NCBI GenBank assembly: GCA_947034885.2
Contig: OX344756.2
Location: 13,512,098-13,576,097 of the forward strand
DNA length: 64,000 bases
Reading direction: 5' to 3'
Source of the DNA: Thuidium tamariscinum
Taxonomy: Eukaryota; Streptophyta; Bryopsida; Hypnales; Thuidiaceae
Shown: positions 46,338-58,867 of the stretch, one piece after another
Position numbering within the stretch: position 1 is the stretch's first letter
Layout: every line of letters begins with the position of its first letter
The notes under the pieces: generated by a model
Told to the model about the DNA's origin: nothing
What the model saw: the letters and a program-made list of their open reading frames with translations, nothing else
Database searches by the model: none
Program-made: the position numbers and the translations under genes

Positions 46338-47245
46338 CCACTAAAGTCCAATTGTACCCTTGGGGGACAAAATGGATTTTGGGCAAGTTCCTATGAGCTC
46401 AATCTTAGATGAAACTTCTTAAAACTTTTTCATGAAATAGAAAAATTTATTATCTTTCTTGGAATGTAATTTTATTTCAATTGGTGCCCAAAAAATTATA
46501 CACAATAAGTCTAAAACTAAACTTGAAGGGTAAAGGAAAAAAACAAAAAGTATTGAAATTTTAAAAATAAATTATATTTTTGTTTAAATATATAGAAAAC
46601 TTTTATTCATTCCATTTGGATTTGTAATGTAAAAGTTATGGAGCATCTTGTTTTTTAAGCAATTAGAGTATCTTTTTGGAAAAAAAATTGTATAGGAATT
46701 AATTTTGAGTTCAATTTCTACATTTTTTGAAACCAAAATATTCTCACAAAGTAAATTTGGTTGTTTGAACAATCTCACTATGGATATTAGTGTATTTTAA
46801 TTCCATCTTAATGCTACTAATGATGTATTTTTTCCCTCTACCATATATCTTCTCCTATATAATAATTTATTAAAAAATGAATCAATTTATTTTTTAGATA
46901 TTATTTTTCTTACATTCTCAATTTGAGTCTTTATGATAAAAAAATTTGAATTCAGAATCTATAATGCAAAAGTTTGAAATTAAAAGGATTCAAAGTCTCA
47001 CAAATTAGGTTGCTCTAGTACCAAAAAACATTATTTCTTCACTTTGAAAGTTTGAATGCACTTATTTTGCAATCTATGTAGTCATAGTGTTTGAAAATTT
47101 TCCACACATTTTTATACTAGTCTATAGTAAAATCCTACATTTCCATATGCAAAAAATACCATTTTCTAAATATTTTTCTCTTTGTACTAGAAATAACACT
47201 TTTGAGTGTTTTTTGACAAAAGAAAAGGCCTTAAGACTTCAAGGC
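46338..47245. mobile_element. Degenerate relative of the 28947-29869 element, ~908 bp
   Basis: Begins CCACTAAAGTCC after a CTAA (a possible mutated TTAA) and ends GACTTCAAGGC. Internal phrases and their order match 28947-29869, and lengths are close (908 against 923 bp). It appears to be an older copy. Confidence 0.5.
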
Positions 47246-48829
47246 AATTGATGAAATGAGTCTAGTTTATTATCCACATTATAGATTAAAAATTCTAAAC
47301 ATTGAGTTTTTTTAATAGCATTTTGAAGTTGAAAGGATTAAAGACCAAAAGACATTAAGTTTTTCAATGAACTTATATATTAAATATTAGAAGTTGTTGT
47401 GCAAATTAAAACTTGTAGAAATAATAATGTTTTTTGATACATACACTTATTTGATGTTATTGCTAAATTTTTTTTCAATTTATATAGTGAAAAATGAAAA
47501 GCTCAAGATTTTCAAGTCAAAAATTCAATCAATAAGATTTCAATGAATAAAAATCCAAAGTTCATAAAACTTCTAACACGTGATTCTAGTCAAGATGTAC
47601 ATTCTTTTTATAAAAAGACATGAAACATTTTGGCTTTTCACTATTAGTTTTTTTCCATATAAATTTCATTTAAAAAAGAATAAGTCTAGAAATAGTCCAT
47701 TTTAAGTGAAATTATATATGAGGGTAGATTCCTTTATGTACAACATGTCTAAATTTTACTTTGTAATTCTAATTTTCTCAATTTATGAGAGCACTTTATA
47801 TAGTGGCCGACAACTTTTGTGAGTCAAAATAGCGGCATAAGAAGTCATCTTTCTCTATAAAGTCTATTTGTATCACTTTGTTTCTATTGCAACTTCCTAT
47901 TTTGTGAACTTTCTTTTATTGCAATCAATAGCCTCATCCACTTGCTTTGCACTTGAGAAGACCTATTGTAGATTCACTATAAATCCATTTTATCATAATA
48001 TGTATTAAAATATCAATGCCAAATATTTAATACTTTCAACATTTAAAAAAAGACTAGTATTATGGAAAGGGAATATTGAATTTTTCCATAAATAGAATGG
48101 CATATATTGGATATAGAATTTGGTTTCATTTTTGTTGATGTATTTTTAATCTAATTGGATGATGTTCTATTTAAAGCAAGGATTTTAGTAGATGAAATGT
48201 ATGAAATGCGAATGAAACCTGAATTACTAATCCAAAAAAGTATATGTTCATCCTAGAAAGATGATATTCCCTTTAAAATATGTAGCAAATCAACAATTTC
48301 ATTCACTAAAAATGAAGGATACAATGTCTAATATTCCTTCAAAAAAATTATACCACTATCAAGAAAAATATTTCTTTAAAAAATCTACTACCTAAAAGCG
48401 TCACTTCGATATCTTGTACACACCTTATGGTTTTAAGATTGACAATTAATAGAAGTTGAAGAGTTCTTTGAAGCAACCAATAGGAATTGAATACTTCATG
48501 TTTCACAAATATTTTTTGGAAGGGAGTTTTAGGGGCATGAATAGGTACCCTATACTTTCAACTTTGACAAAAATTCATAGAATATTGTGTAAGTATCAAA
48601 AAATTGTGGAACAAATTGGGTTGGTTTTCTTTAGAGGATATTTAAATTTTTTCCCAAAAAATCATCATTAGGGAAATACACCTAGCAAGGTCAACAATTC
48701 ATTTATTATTAATTTAAAAATAAATGTTTGATTGTACTTCTATAGTTCTACCTTACATTTGTTTTAGAAAATAAGTTTGATAAGAAAGATAATAGGCTTG
48801 GGCCTAGAAAAGTAATACATCCTTACATT
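47246..48829. other. AT-rich intergenic DNA, nothing recognised
   Basis: No gene or repeat boundary. The 71-codon frame at 48456-48671 lacks any motif. Confidence 0.35.
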
Positions 48830-49035
48830 CACTACAAGAGAAAGGGATGTTATAGGTATAGTCTTAGTTGTATAATCCTAAAAATAATGACTTCAAAGGG
48901 GTATTTTTAGTAAAGTTTTACCAAATATACATGTGCTTTCAACAAAGTTTTATTAAGAATATTCTTTTTAGGTCATTATCTATAGGCCACTATACTACTA
49001 GAATTATAATTAAAACACCCCTTTTTCTTGTAGTG
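48830..49035. mobile_element. CACTA MITE, 206 bp
   Basis: Ends CACTACAAGAGAAAGGG and, reverse-complemented, CACTACAAGAAAAAGGG differ at one base, matching the CACTACAAGAAAA terminus typical of plant En/Spm elements. ATT flanks both sides (48827-48829 and 49036-49038). Confidence 0.8.
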
Positions 49036-49745
49036 ATTCTTTTGTATAAAATAAGATTTAGAAAATTTCTTGAAAATTTTATATTCAAGACTAAGAATGA
49101 AGTAGGGGAGTGCAAAAAAGAAAGTGTCTTGTGGCTTGCACTTTTAGAATGTTAGGAGCTTCAATCAAGTTTTTAACATGAATTTCATTTTTCATTTTGT
49201 ACTCAATAGACTTTGGTTTTCCCCCTTTAAAAACAAACATTGAAAATGTATGAAGGTGAACTTGTGAGTAGCCAATTACAACGGTTCATGAAAAATTGAT
49301 TTGAGAATTCAAGAGGTGATTGTCATATTACATGGTAGTAAACCCTTGAATGCCATTAGAGACATTTTTTTTAATCTATTTTGTTAGCTATTTTATCAAA
49401 AAAAAGGTGTAAAGATGATGGATTTACTATTAATGGATTCAAGAATGAGTGGTCTATTATGCTCTAGTCATTGCACAAGGAGTGCATGTAACTCTAAATT
49501 TGATAAAAATTGTGAAAATCATGTCATTTTTACCTCCCAACCAAGGCCATTTGAAAATTACTAGGATTAGTCAAAGTTGATTCAAGTGAGACTAAATTAA
49601 TAACCAAGCCAAAATCATGTCATCACCCAAGTGGAAGAGATGAAAAATGAGTTCACCATTATATGTTTCTATATCTAATTAGCATAAAAGACAAAGATTC
49701 AATTAAAGTCGCTTGTAGTTGTCATTGATGTATTACACTTACTTA
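49036..49745. other. AT-rich intergenic DNA
   Basis: No feature seen. Confidence 0.35.
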
Positions 49746-50352
49746 TTAACCCCAAAACGTCCCTGAGGACACAATCTGTCCTCGGGAAATCTTCTCAGCT
49801 ACTTAATGAGAAATCTAATTCGAATTCAAAAAAAGTGTGAACTATTGTTTTATGAGGCTTGAAATGTTGAAGAAAAATATAGTCATTAGGTGAACAACTG
49901 ACGTGTCCTGTAATTAATAAAGCTACATCATCGGGGCAAGGTTCACTGGCTAGGCCCAAAAGGACACTGCCAACTAGGATGGCATTCTCCGGGTCCTGCT
50001 CTCACAACCCAAAGAAAGGTCGTTGCAGTCCTCATGTCCGTCCTATGGGACATAGCCTTCCTGCCATTACAAAACCCTTATTCCTGTATACTTGTACCTT
50101 GCTCATAGACAGAGCCTACTTTAGAAACAATATAAGATTGCGTGTGGTGAGGACAAGGGTTTAGGGTTTGTAGGCAAATTGCGAGCAGTCACTATGAGCT
50201 TGCTTTGGATTCCTACAAGAACAAATCCTGTGAGAGAGTGGAATTTCGGAGGGAGCCATTTATGTGTCTTGGCGATGGTGACAATCAGGAGAATTTGGCG
50301 GCGATGACGGTGAGGTGTACATTTTCAACCGAATTGTGAGTGCTTTCCGATT

Positions 50353-51640
50353 ATGAAATCAAAGAGTGGGGTGAGTGACAGCTTAGTTTTCATTTTTTGC
50401 TGGAGTCCACTACTTATAATCCTCGCACTTGCACCTTCGTTTGTACATCTTGAAGGCAAAACAATTAGCGAAATGGCAAATTTAGGCAGCAACTCAATGC
50501 CCCAAGTCCCACAATCTCGACGAGAGTCAGCGCGTGTCATTGATAATTGGCTTGTAGAGATTGAGGCAAATGAGGCTCAAAGGAAACAAATCTTGAACTG
50601 CTTGGACAATCATCACTTGTTGTCCCTCCCTCGATGCTCTAAGATACTCCAATTGCCGAGTGAATTGAGTGGATGACATTGGCGAATTCTGTTCTACTCA
50701 AATGTCGCTTACATTTTAGGGTGGAAAAAAAAGCGTGACTTTTCTGATGAGCTCTTCCATGTAGCGAGAGAGATTTGGCTAGACAAGGAGGAACAAGATG
50801 TCTCAGTTGGTGAAAAAGGTTGCGCGACTTGCGGCAAAGGAGAGGCTGCTGGTGCGGAGCCTGGCATGCAAAAGGCGGGGGTCACGACGCCAACGCCAAC
50901 GCCGGCCCAAGCCATTACAGGTTCAAAACAAGGGCTTGCAAGGGGAGGGGCTGCAGTGTGCGCCCACACCTTCATTGGGGACCGATACTGCAAGTCCAGA
51001 GGAATGCCACTCATGAAGCCCGAAGAAATTGGAGTTGTTTCCAACTGGCATGCCGCATATACACGAGGACCAAGGCACTTGAATTCAACCGACACAGTAC
51101 AATCCACCAGACGTTCTGTTCAGTAGCATTGGAGGATCTGTAAACAAGAATTCTACCAAAAACTGGCTGAAGACTACTTCTTCATCAAGAAGGAGGAGCA
51201 AACACAAGGCAAAGGAGGGGGCAAGCAAGATCGACCCAGCAATGGTGGTTGTAGAGGGGAGGGACAGGGATCCACCTCCCTCTAAACATGCCATAGTTGA
51301 CAATGCCTTTGGGCGGCCAAGGCATGGGAGGGGAAGGGGCAGACCTGTGGCGATTGAAGGAGGTATGGTTGGAGATCAGGAAGAGGATGTATCCACTCGT
51401 GGGGGGGGGGAAACAACATAGTGCAAAGAGAGGAAAGAAAGGTAGAATGGCAAAATCACTAGTTGGAAAATTGCATGATGTTGGGACACCACTGGGTTGG
51501 TTGTGGCCGAAAATTGACATGGAGAGTCAACAGTCACCACGACGTTTGAGAGGAGGCATATCAATGAATCTCTTGGGGAGGACACTTCTTGTATATTTGG
51601 GGGACCCATGTGCGGCGGTGAGGTATTTATAGGGGGGCTA
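50353..51640 (+). pseudogene. Decayed coding region with an AT-hook-like motif inside the 9.1-kb element
   Basis: A frame at 50353-50676 includes SRRESARVIDNWLVEIEANE. A second stretch, in a different frame to about 51126, reads KKRDFSDELFHVAREIWLDK, a Cys-pair CATCGKG, and a Thr/Pro run. A third, from about 51090, reads LFSSIGGSVNKNSTKNW and then GRPRHGRGRGRP, an AT-hook-like basic motif, ending at a TAG after a run of ten G. The changes of frame suggest frameshifts or unrecognised introns. I do not recognise the family. It may be a second transposon gene or captured host sequence. GC content is higher than the flanks. Confidence 0.4.
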
Positions 51641-51869
51641 TAAATTACTTGTAATCATTACTTGGCAACATTAAAAGAGCCCCTATTTTACCATAAAGCG
51701 AAAAAATCAGCCATATTATCATCCCTATTTTATTTTTAAAACACTTTGCCTTTTTAATGTCCCCTATTTTATATGTAAATTTTTTATAAATTTTACCTAA
51801 TATTATTTAAATGTACCCTATATTCCGCCACACGTAGGTTATTAAAAAACGGGAAGTGTCCTCCCCTAG

Positions 51870-52142
51870 ATGAATCTTTTATTTCGAATGCAAGACAAAC
51901 AACAAGGCTTGGAGAGATTGGTAGATGGTGACACTCTTGGTGAACAATATGGAATGGTGGGAGATATAGAAGTGGAAGATGTGATGGAAACCGAGGTGGA
52001 TTGCAAGGAGACTCTAGGATCTGGATGTGAAAGTGCAGAACGTCTTCGACTTATTCATGAAGGCAAACAAATTTTAGTAGACGGTGGTGAATTGTCTATG
52101 AAGAGGCGTGGTCAGGACAGCCTCGACTGGTATGATTCTTGA
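51870..52142 (+). CDS. Unrecognised 90-residue frame inside the 9.1-kb element
   Basis: An ATG-initiated frame, acidic and rich in Glu, Asp and Gly (for example EVEDVMETEVDCKETL), with no recognisable domain. It could be a remnant exon of the preceding decayed gene. The start is simply the first ATG. Confidence 0.25.
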   Translation: MNLLFRMQDKQQGLERLVDGDTLGEQYGMVGDIEVEDVMETEVDCKETLGSGCESAERLRLIHEGKQILVDGGELSMKRRGQDSLDWYDS

Positions 52143-52439
52143 GGTGACGGGGGGAGGTGTTTGCATCTAGAAGGCACTAAGGATACCTTGTTAACTATCA
52201 CAATGGAGAATCAGCCTGCTGTCACGACTCATGTGTGGGTACCTCGTCCGCTTCTTGGATTGAGCCCTGTGATGTAGATTTTGCCTACTTGACAAAAATC
52301 CCAAGACAATTTACTAGGGGGTTATTTCCATGGAAAGGTCTATAAGTCTATCGTTTGTATGACTAAGGTCACTGTAATCGTATTTTGAATACTTATTTTA
52401 TGTCGTTTTTGGTTTTGTTTCAAATAATATAAACCCAAG

Positions 52440-54800
52440 GAAAATTCTCTAATGTCAATTGGTCACAGTCCACAAACCCAATGCTATAGTAGACCACATG
52501 TATGGTGTCATAGTCCTGTCTAGTAGGTGGCTCATGTCAAATATTCTTTGTCAATTGGTCTAGGGGATGTCAAATTGTCTTATGCATGCTCTAGCCACTT
52601 AATGCAATATATATTTTTATATTTTTATTTATATTATTTATTTTATTTATAATTTAATTCCTCTTTTCTTTCTCTCACATGGCAATTTTCACTCTTAATT
52701 TGCAATAATTTAATTTTAAATAAAAGAAATTTAAATTCTTTCCTTTTATTTCTTTCTTTATCTTTTAGCAAGTTGATCCTCTTTCGTAGGTCAATTAGTC
52801 TCAGCCATTCCACTTGAATTGAGTCATGTCAAATAGTCATCTATCTAACTACTTTATCTAATAGACCTAAATTCACTATTTAGACTTAATTGATTTATTT
52901 CCAACAACCACAAGCAATTCCTACCAACCAGATTTGTTGGTGGTTGGGGAACACTTACAATATGTGAATTTAATTCTAATCAACTTGACTCTATGAATTA
53001 GTCAATTTAATTTAATTTCTTATACCTATGACTTATAATATCAAAGGATCACAATCTACTAGACTTAAGGTAATTTAATCACACATTGTATTCAGTCTAT
53101 TAGGCTTAACAAATTTCAATAAAATTATCCCAACTTCATATCCAGTTGACCAAATAATTTTATTAATCTACAGTCAATTATCTCATTCCAATTTAATTAC
53201 ATGGTCGATTTGATCCTAAAGTAATCAAAGACATAGTAAATTATAATTGAAATTTGTGATTCAATTTATCAATTTAATATGTAGCAATTCAAGAATTAAT
53301 TTCATACTGTGTTGAATCAATTAGAATTTACAATAATTTTTAAAACTGGGATTCTTCACAGTCAATTCGACACACTTATCATTCAACATAATCTCATATG
53401 TTTAACTCTTCCTAAAACAATTCATAATTTCACATTTTTAATTACTTCCAAAGTACACATCTGATCTTATACACAAACCTTAGCATAAATAAATCAAATG
53501 GACTTGTACAAATCAATTAGACTTTAAACCAAGGTTGCTAATTCCAACTTTGGAAATACAAATTGCTCAGTCAACTAGACTACTACACCATACTGGTTGG
53601 CAATTTGACTTGGGTGCACATCCCCCGCATACATCATACCAATTTGGCAACTTGATGCATCATTTGTGCAGCATGTTTCTAGACCATTAGACTGACTAAC
53701 AATTGTTTTGCTTCATCCTAAATTACTATTCAGAGATCAATAAATTTCCAGATGATTTAAAAACAAAGCAAACTTGATTTATAGTTTGCAAGGCTCAGTC
53801 AATTGGATACAAAGTTACTCCTTCCATTCAGTGTCAAATGAATAATTCTAATTCTATCATTCAGTTTGCTACAGAAGTATCAATCAAATAGACCTTAATA
53901 TTGATACTGAACCTTTCCATCACAAGCACACAGCAGCCACAACAACCAATTGACTTTACAAATTAATATGTAAATTCGTCAACTAGCCAATGATTCTATC
54001 ACCACACACACAGATTCTCCCATCTCCACAATCTCACCAGCAACACACAATTGATCTAAAATTACTCAGGTAAATTGACTCAGGCTAACACATTACTTGC
54101 CTAATTGACTAAATGCATACTTAGACAATTAGACCACACTTACACCGATGGATGGTAATACTGGGAGCCATTTTGTAAATCAATTTGTCCTTCCTGTCGA
54201 GTCTCCTCCACCAACACAACCAGCTCCAAGACGATTTGACTGGATTTATGTTTTCACAATTTTATTCAATTAAACTAACTTCAGCTACCTGCTGCTCCAT
54301 CTAATTGACTTTCACACCACTATCACAGACTGAAGTCTCTAACTCCATTATACAAACTACTAGACACTGAGAATTAATTAAATGGCAATGTAAAACTGGA
54401 CGCTTGCGTTGACAATTAGACAAGGACTGCAAACACCAACAGGGCTCCAAAGATACACACACACAAGCAAATTGGCAAATGGACCAGAAAAATGAAAGAA
54501 CTCACAGCCACCTGTTGTCTGAGCTCAAGACAATTAGACAAAAGCAATTGCACAATAAAAGCTTGGAAATATATTGACAATTCGAAAACGAAGTACACGG
54601 TGAGTCATACCAACTATATGCACTGAATTCAAAAACAACTAGACCTTTGGACATATAGTCCCAAAACTGAAGACAACTCTTCACTACGAGGTGCGTTTGG
54701 CAATTTGACCTTCCAGTTCTTAATTAGTTCTTTCCAAATCTAGTTGACTTCCACCTTTTTGATTCTTGTTTAAAACCTGTGAGTCTATTAGACTTAGAAA
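52440..54800. repeat. Tract of dispersed GTCAATTAGAC-like words
   Basis: Variants of a near-palindromic word (GTCAATTAGAC, AGTCAATTGGA, CAATTTGACT, CTAATTGACT, CAACTAGAC) recur in both orientations, by eye more than thirty times, at irregular spacings of roughly 30-90 bp, across an otherwise AT-rich, noncoding stretch. It ends just before the transposase frame. It may be a strongly decayed satellite or a cluster of protein-binding sites. Confidence 0.5.
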
Positions 54801-54903
54801 TGGAAATGAAACCAATAGTAAACTCTATTCACACTTGGGAAGACAAATTGACATAAAAAATGAAAAAATGGTGTTCACAAGCCCTACCATTGGCTAGACC
54901 AAC

Positions 54904-56873
54904 ATGCTGTTTGGAGAAGTGGTACGAGAATTTGAGCACATCATTACTAGAGCAAGAATGTATAAAGTAGACTTTGGGGGAGTGCTGGGAATACAAGTAG
55001 TTGAGAAGGACAAGTGCCATACTATCGATGAAGGAGATATACCTGTTGCACATGCAAATGTGGAAGATGGTATCGCTAATGTTCCTATCCATAGTGACAT
55101 ACCAACATTTACACTGGAGTTGCCTTACTACCTCGAAGATGGAGTGGACGATAGTGACGAAGCATCAACTGATGTAGATTGGGAGGTCAATTTTTGTGAT
55201 TGGCAAGGGAACTCCGATTCTGGTAATTCTGATTGGATAGTCTCTGATTCAAGAAATGATCTCGAAGTCGTAGAAGATAGTAATCTTGATGTCCCCGATT
55301 TGGATTTCAATTTGCTTGAGTTCGAGCATCGTTATGCTCCACAACATTGGGAAGATTTAAATACAACTCTTCTTCCAAATCGCTTTGCCTTCACTAGTCC
55401 AACCCCCGGTCTTGTTCGACGTCAGAGTCGTTGTCTAGTAGTGGTACATGAGTTTTTTTCACCCTACTAGCCAATTGAAATGTTGAAGATGATTTGTATC
55501 TAGACGAATCGTTATGCTAGACAACCAAGGTACTCTAACCCACAGAAATGCAATGGTGGTGCGAATTGGGAGGATGTGTCAGTTGAAGAGATTCGGGATT
55601 GGTTAGGTATTTGTATTTATATGGGCTTGAAGAAGTTACCGAATATCTGTCTATATTGGAACAAAAAGTCATTTTATGGGTGCTTTCTAATAAAGGCAGT
55701 GATGCGTAGAAAGCAGTTTGAACAGATTTGTTGTAATATCCATTTGGTAGATAATTCTACATTAGTTGTAGACAAGGCGGATGCGAACTATGACAAAATA
55801 GCAAAAGTCCAATGGTTACTAGAATCCTTTGTGCAAACTTGTAAGGATTTGTATAACTGTGAACGTCACATTTGCGTTAACGAAATAATGATCCTCCATC
55901 GTGGTAGAAGGTGCAACATCAAACAATACATGCCGGCTAAGCCTATAAAGTATGGTATCAAAGTTTGGTATCTTGCGAATAGTAAATCCCGATACGTTTA
56001 TGATCTCGAAGTATATACTGGTTGAAAGGGAAAGAGTAGTGAGAAGGATTTGGGGTTCAAAGTCGTAAAGTCCTTAGTCTCTGATCTGGAAGGACTAGGT
56101 CACGTAGTAGTGACAGACCGTTTTTTTGACGTCTCCGAAACTATTCGATGAGTTTTTGCAGTGAGGTTTTTTAGCTACAAGTACTATCATGCCTAAGAGA
56201 ATTGGCATGCCTCCAAATTTGTCCCCATATTCACATGTGGCTGGTGAACGAGGTGGACTTATTGTTCAAATGCATCGATCTCGTTGCATGTCCGCTATCG
56301 TTTGGTTTGATTGGATTCCAGTCTTCTTTATCAGTACATTAGTAGACCCACTAGCAGAGGGAACACAATGCTTGAGGTGGACAAAGAAAGAAGGTAGAAA
56401 GGCATATCATACCTCTCTCATTGTGCTTGAGTACCAAGAAATGATGAAAGGGGTAGATTTAGTAGACCAACTGCGCATGGAATATATAGCCCAATTATGG
56501 TCGCACAAGTGGTGGCACCGCTTATTGCTGTTCATTTTAGATACTAGTTTAGGCAATACATATGTATTATACAAGAGCCATGTGTTGGGGATGGGGCAGA
56601 AGCGTGTTATGTCACGAATAGATTTCTACTATGCGCTTGCCAATTGGTTGTGTGATAGTGAAGTGCGCCCTGGACGCACTGCCGGTGGTTTCAACTGCAA
56701 TGATGGGCCTACATTACTCCGCAAGGCATGAGAAGCTTCATGCAAAGTGTGTCATCTACGGCCGAAAGCAGATACGGTACTGCCCGGGGTGTGGAGAGGC
56801 CTATATGTGTGAAGGCTTGTGCTACCTAAAAGTCCATACCATCCCCAAGTATACCACCAAAGTTCTGAAGTGA
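54904..56873 (+). pseudogene. piggyBac-type (PGBD, DDE_Tnp_1_7) transposase, disrupted
   Basis: In order: an acidic N-terminal region (DDSDEASTDVDWE), TNRYARQPRY, EEIRDWLGICIYMGLKKLP, ICVNEIMILHRGRR followed by MPAKPIKYGIKVW, HVVVTDRFF, MKGVDLVDQLRMEY, and a C-terminal Cys-rich KCVIYGRKQIRYCPGCGEAY. That is the piggyBac domain order. Of the catalytic Asp positions, the later three are present (VVTD, GVD, LVD), but the first, normally in a D-E context, is Asn. The frame is broken by TAG at 55468 and 55501, TGA at 56023, a frameshift near 56140, TGA at 56162, and another frameshift near 56720. One Cys of the usual C-terminal cluster appears to be Tyr. It cannot encode an active enzyme. Confidence 0.85.
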
Positions 56874-56929
56874 CGATTTATTTAAGTTTAGGTTCAAGAG
56901 CAATGACAATGCTCTACACTCGGACTATG

Positions 56930-57652
56930 GGGTGATTGCAAGAAACACCTGTCCTATTTGTTGCATTTGGCTGATTTTTTCGGGAGTACTTTAAAATTAG
57001 AAAATTAATTTTAAAAAAAATTTAAAAATATAAATAGTGTATATACCTCTAAGATGAAGATTTTGACCGAAGGAAATGGATAGAAAAATTCTCTAAGTAG
57101 GAGAACTTGAAAAGTGCCAAACCTCCAGAAAATACATACCTTCGTGTTTTAATTAGGGAAAAATAGTAAAAATAGATATTTTCAAAAAATAAAAAGTGTC
57201 CATTTGCGACAACTTTATAGAGATGGTCATTCACCAAAAAAACCACCAAAATAATATTTTATATGTTTCAAAATACAAGCATAAGGGAGCTCACTTTGTA
57301 GACCTCCACACCTCACAAAATTAACTTTTTTTTAAAATCCTTCTCTAGAAAGCTAGAAGTCTATTAGAAGACCATCTCATCCAAATTTCATGTCAAAATC
57401 ATTAAAAAAAGGTATAGCTCAGGTATAGAAAACCCCTAAACTACCAAGTGTGACATCCAATCGGGGGCTATTTATGGATAGTAAAATATTTTTGAAAATT
57501 ATGAAAAAATTATGGAAGGTTTATGATAGTTATGAGCACCTTCCATCCAAATCTTGAGTCAATCAGAGCTAAAACACAAAAGTTATGGCCAAAAAACAAA
57601 TCAGAATGCGACGTGTGACACAAAATAGGACAGGTGTTTCTTGCAATCACCC
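56930..57652. mobile_element. Non-autonomous DNA element, 723 bp, TATG target duplication
   Basis: Ends are GGGTGATTGCAAGAAACACC in both directions, and pairing continues inward through TGTCCTATTTG. TATG flanks both sides (56926-56929 and 57653-57656). It is the same family as 30038-30761 and nearly the same length. It sits 57 bp after the end of the transposase reading, inside the 9.1-kb element. Confidence 0.75.
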
Positions 57653-58863
57653 TATGCCGTTTTGCAAGAAGGATGTCAGAGGATGTTGTGCAATTATAGA
57701 TGGGTTGCTTTGAAGGGAGGTTGTGCCGGGAAGGTGTACAGTAGTAGCTGCACTATTTTGAAGGTAGGAGTACAAAGCGATCTACATCGATATTGATTTC
57801 AATGCTCGGGTTGTGTTTTATTAGGCTTGGCTTACATGTTTGTAGCGGAAGGGTTGGTTTGAAATCTTAGGGTTTTCCTTGGAGGATAGATTATGCATGC
57901 TCAGTTCAGTTAGCTTTGCCTTCGCAGAGGGTCTGTTTGAAGTCATGAAACTGGTGGCATTCCTGTTAATACGAAGCGAACTAAAATGTAGCCCAATCTT
58001 GTCTATGAAGACTATTTGGATAAATTTGTGTTGGGGTTGTTGAAATCGTGCATGCAAAATGAACTAGTGACCACGAAACATGGCAATGTGTGTGATTTCT
58101 TCTTATTTATCAGTAGCCTAAATCCACCTTCAAGGTCGCGCCTTCCGAGCGGACTGTGAACTTGTAGCACAAACCGTTGTTCACAAGGTTGACTTGCAAC
58201 CTCTTGGCGGGAATGATGCGACAAGTCATGCAACCCGCGCTAATTGACGATGCCACATTTGCTTCCCGCCTTGGCCACCCTTCCCTTCACCGGGTGGCCC
58301 TCAGTGTAACTTGCAGGTTGATGTAGCAAGCAAATGAACCATTTGATCTGGACCAAATTTTTTGCAGAAGTAAACCATTAGCTAGAATGTTGTAACATCC
58401 ATTTGGATCATCTTTTTATATTCCCCATTTAAAAAAAAAATTAAGTACATAGCTTGCCATGCATTGGCAAGTCGAGACACCCTCAAGTTCGGCATGGTGG
58501 TGATCAAATTGTGTTACTTGTATTCCAATTTTTTTTCCACAAATTACTTTACATATTGTCCTGTCCATAATGCAAAAATTCCCATGTCAATCCCTCAAGT
58601 TTTCATTGTGTAGTACCCAATGAAGTGTCCCAAGCATCTGCAAAAGTCATGCCTCGACAAGTGTGTACAGTGACATCTGTGCGAATCTTAGGCACTTTGC
58701 CAAATAATTTGGGGCGTCAAAAATTTCTACCGAATCCTCAAAAAGTTTGCAAACAATCCATACGATTGCATTATCACTCGCAGTTTCAGGGAAATTCTGG
58801 AATTTAGCTTTTGTTTGCCTCTCTGACGCGGGTCTAAATTTCGAGAAACTCTAGGGGCGTTTT
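57653..58863. other. Right part of the 9.1-kb element, no coding content
   Basis: Short frames on both strands (for example 57821-58233 minus) show no domain. A GC-richer patch with CCGCGC-type phrases lies near 58130-58310. No gene supported. Confidence 0.35.
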
Positions 58864-58867
58864 GGGG

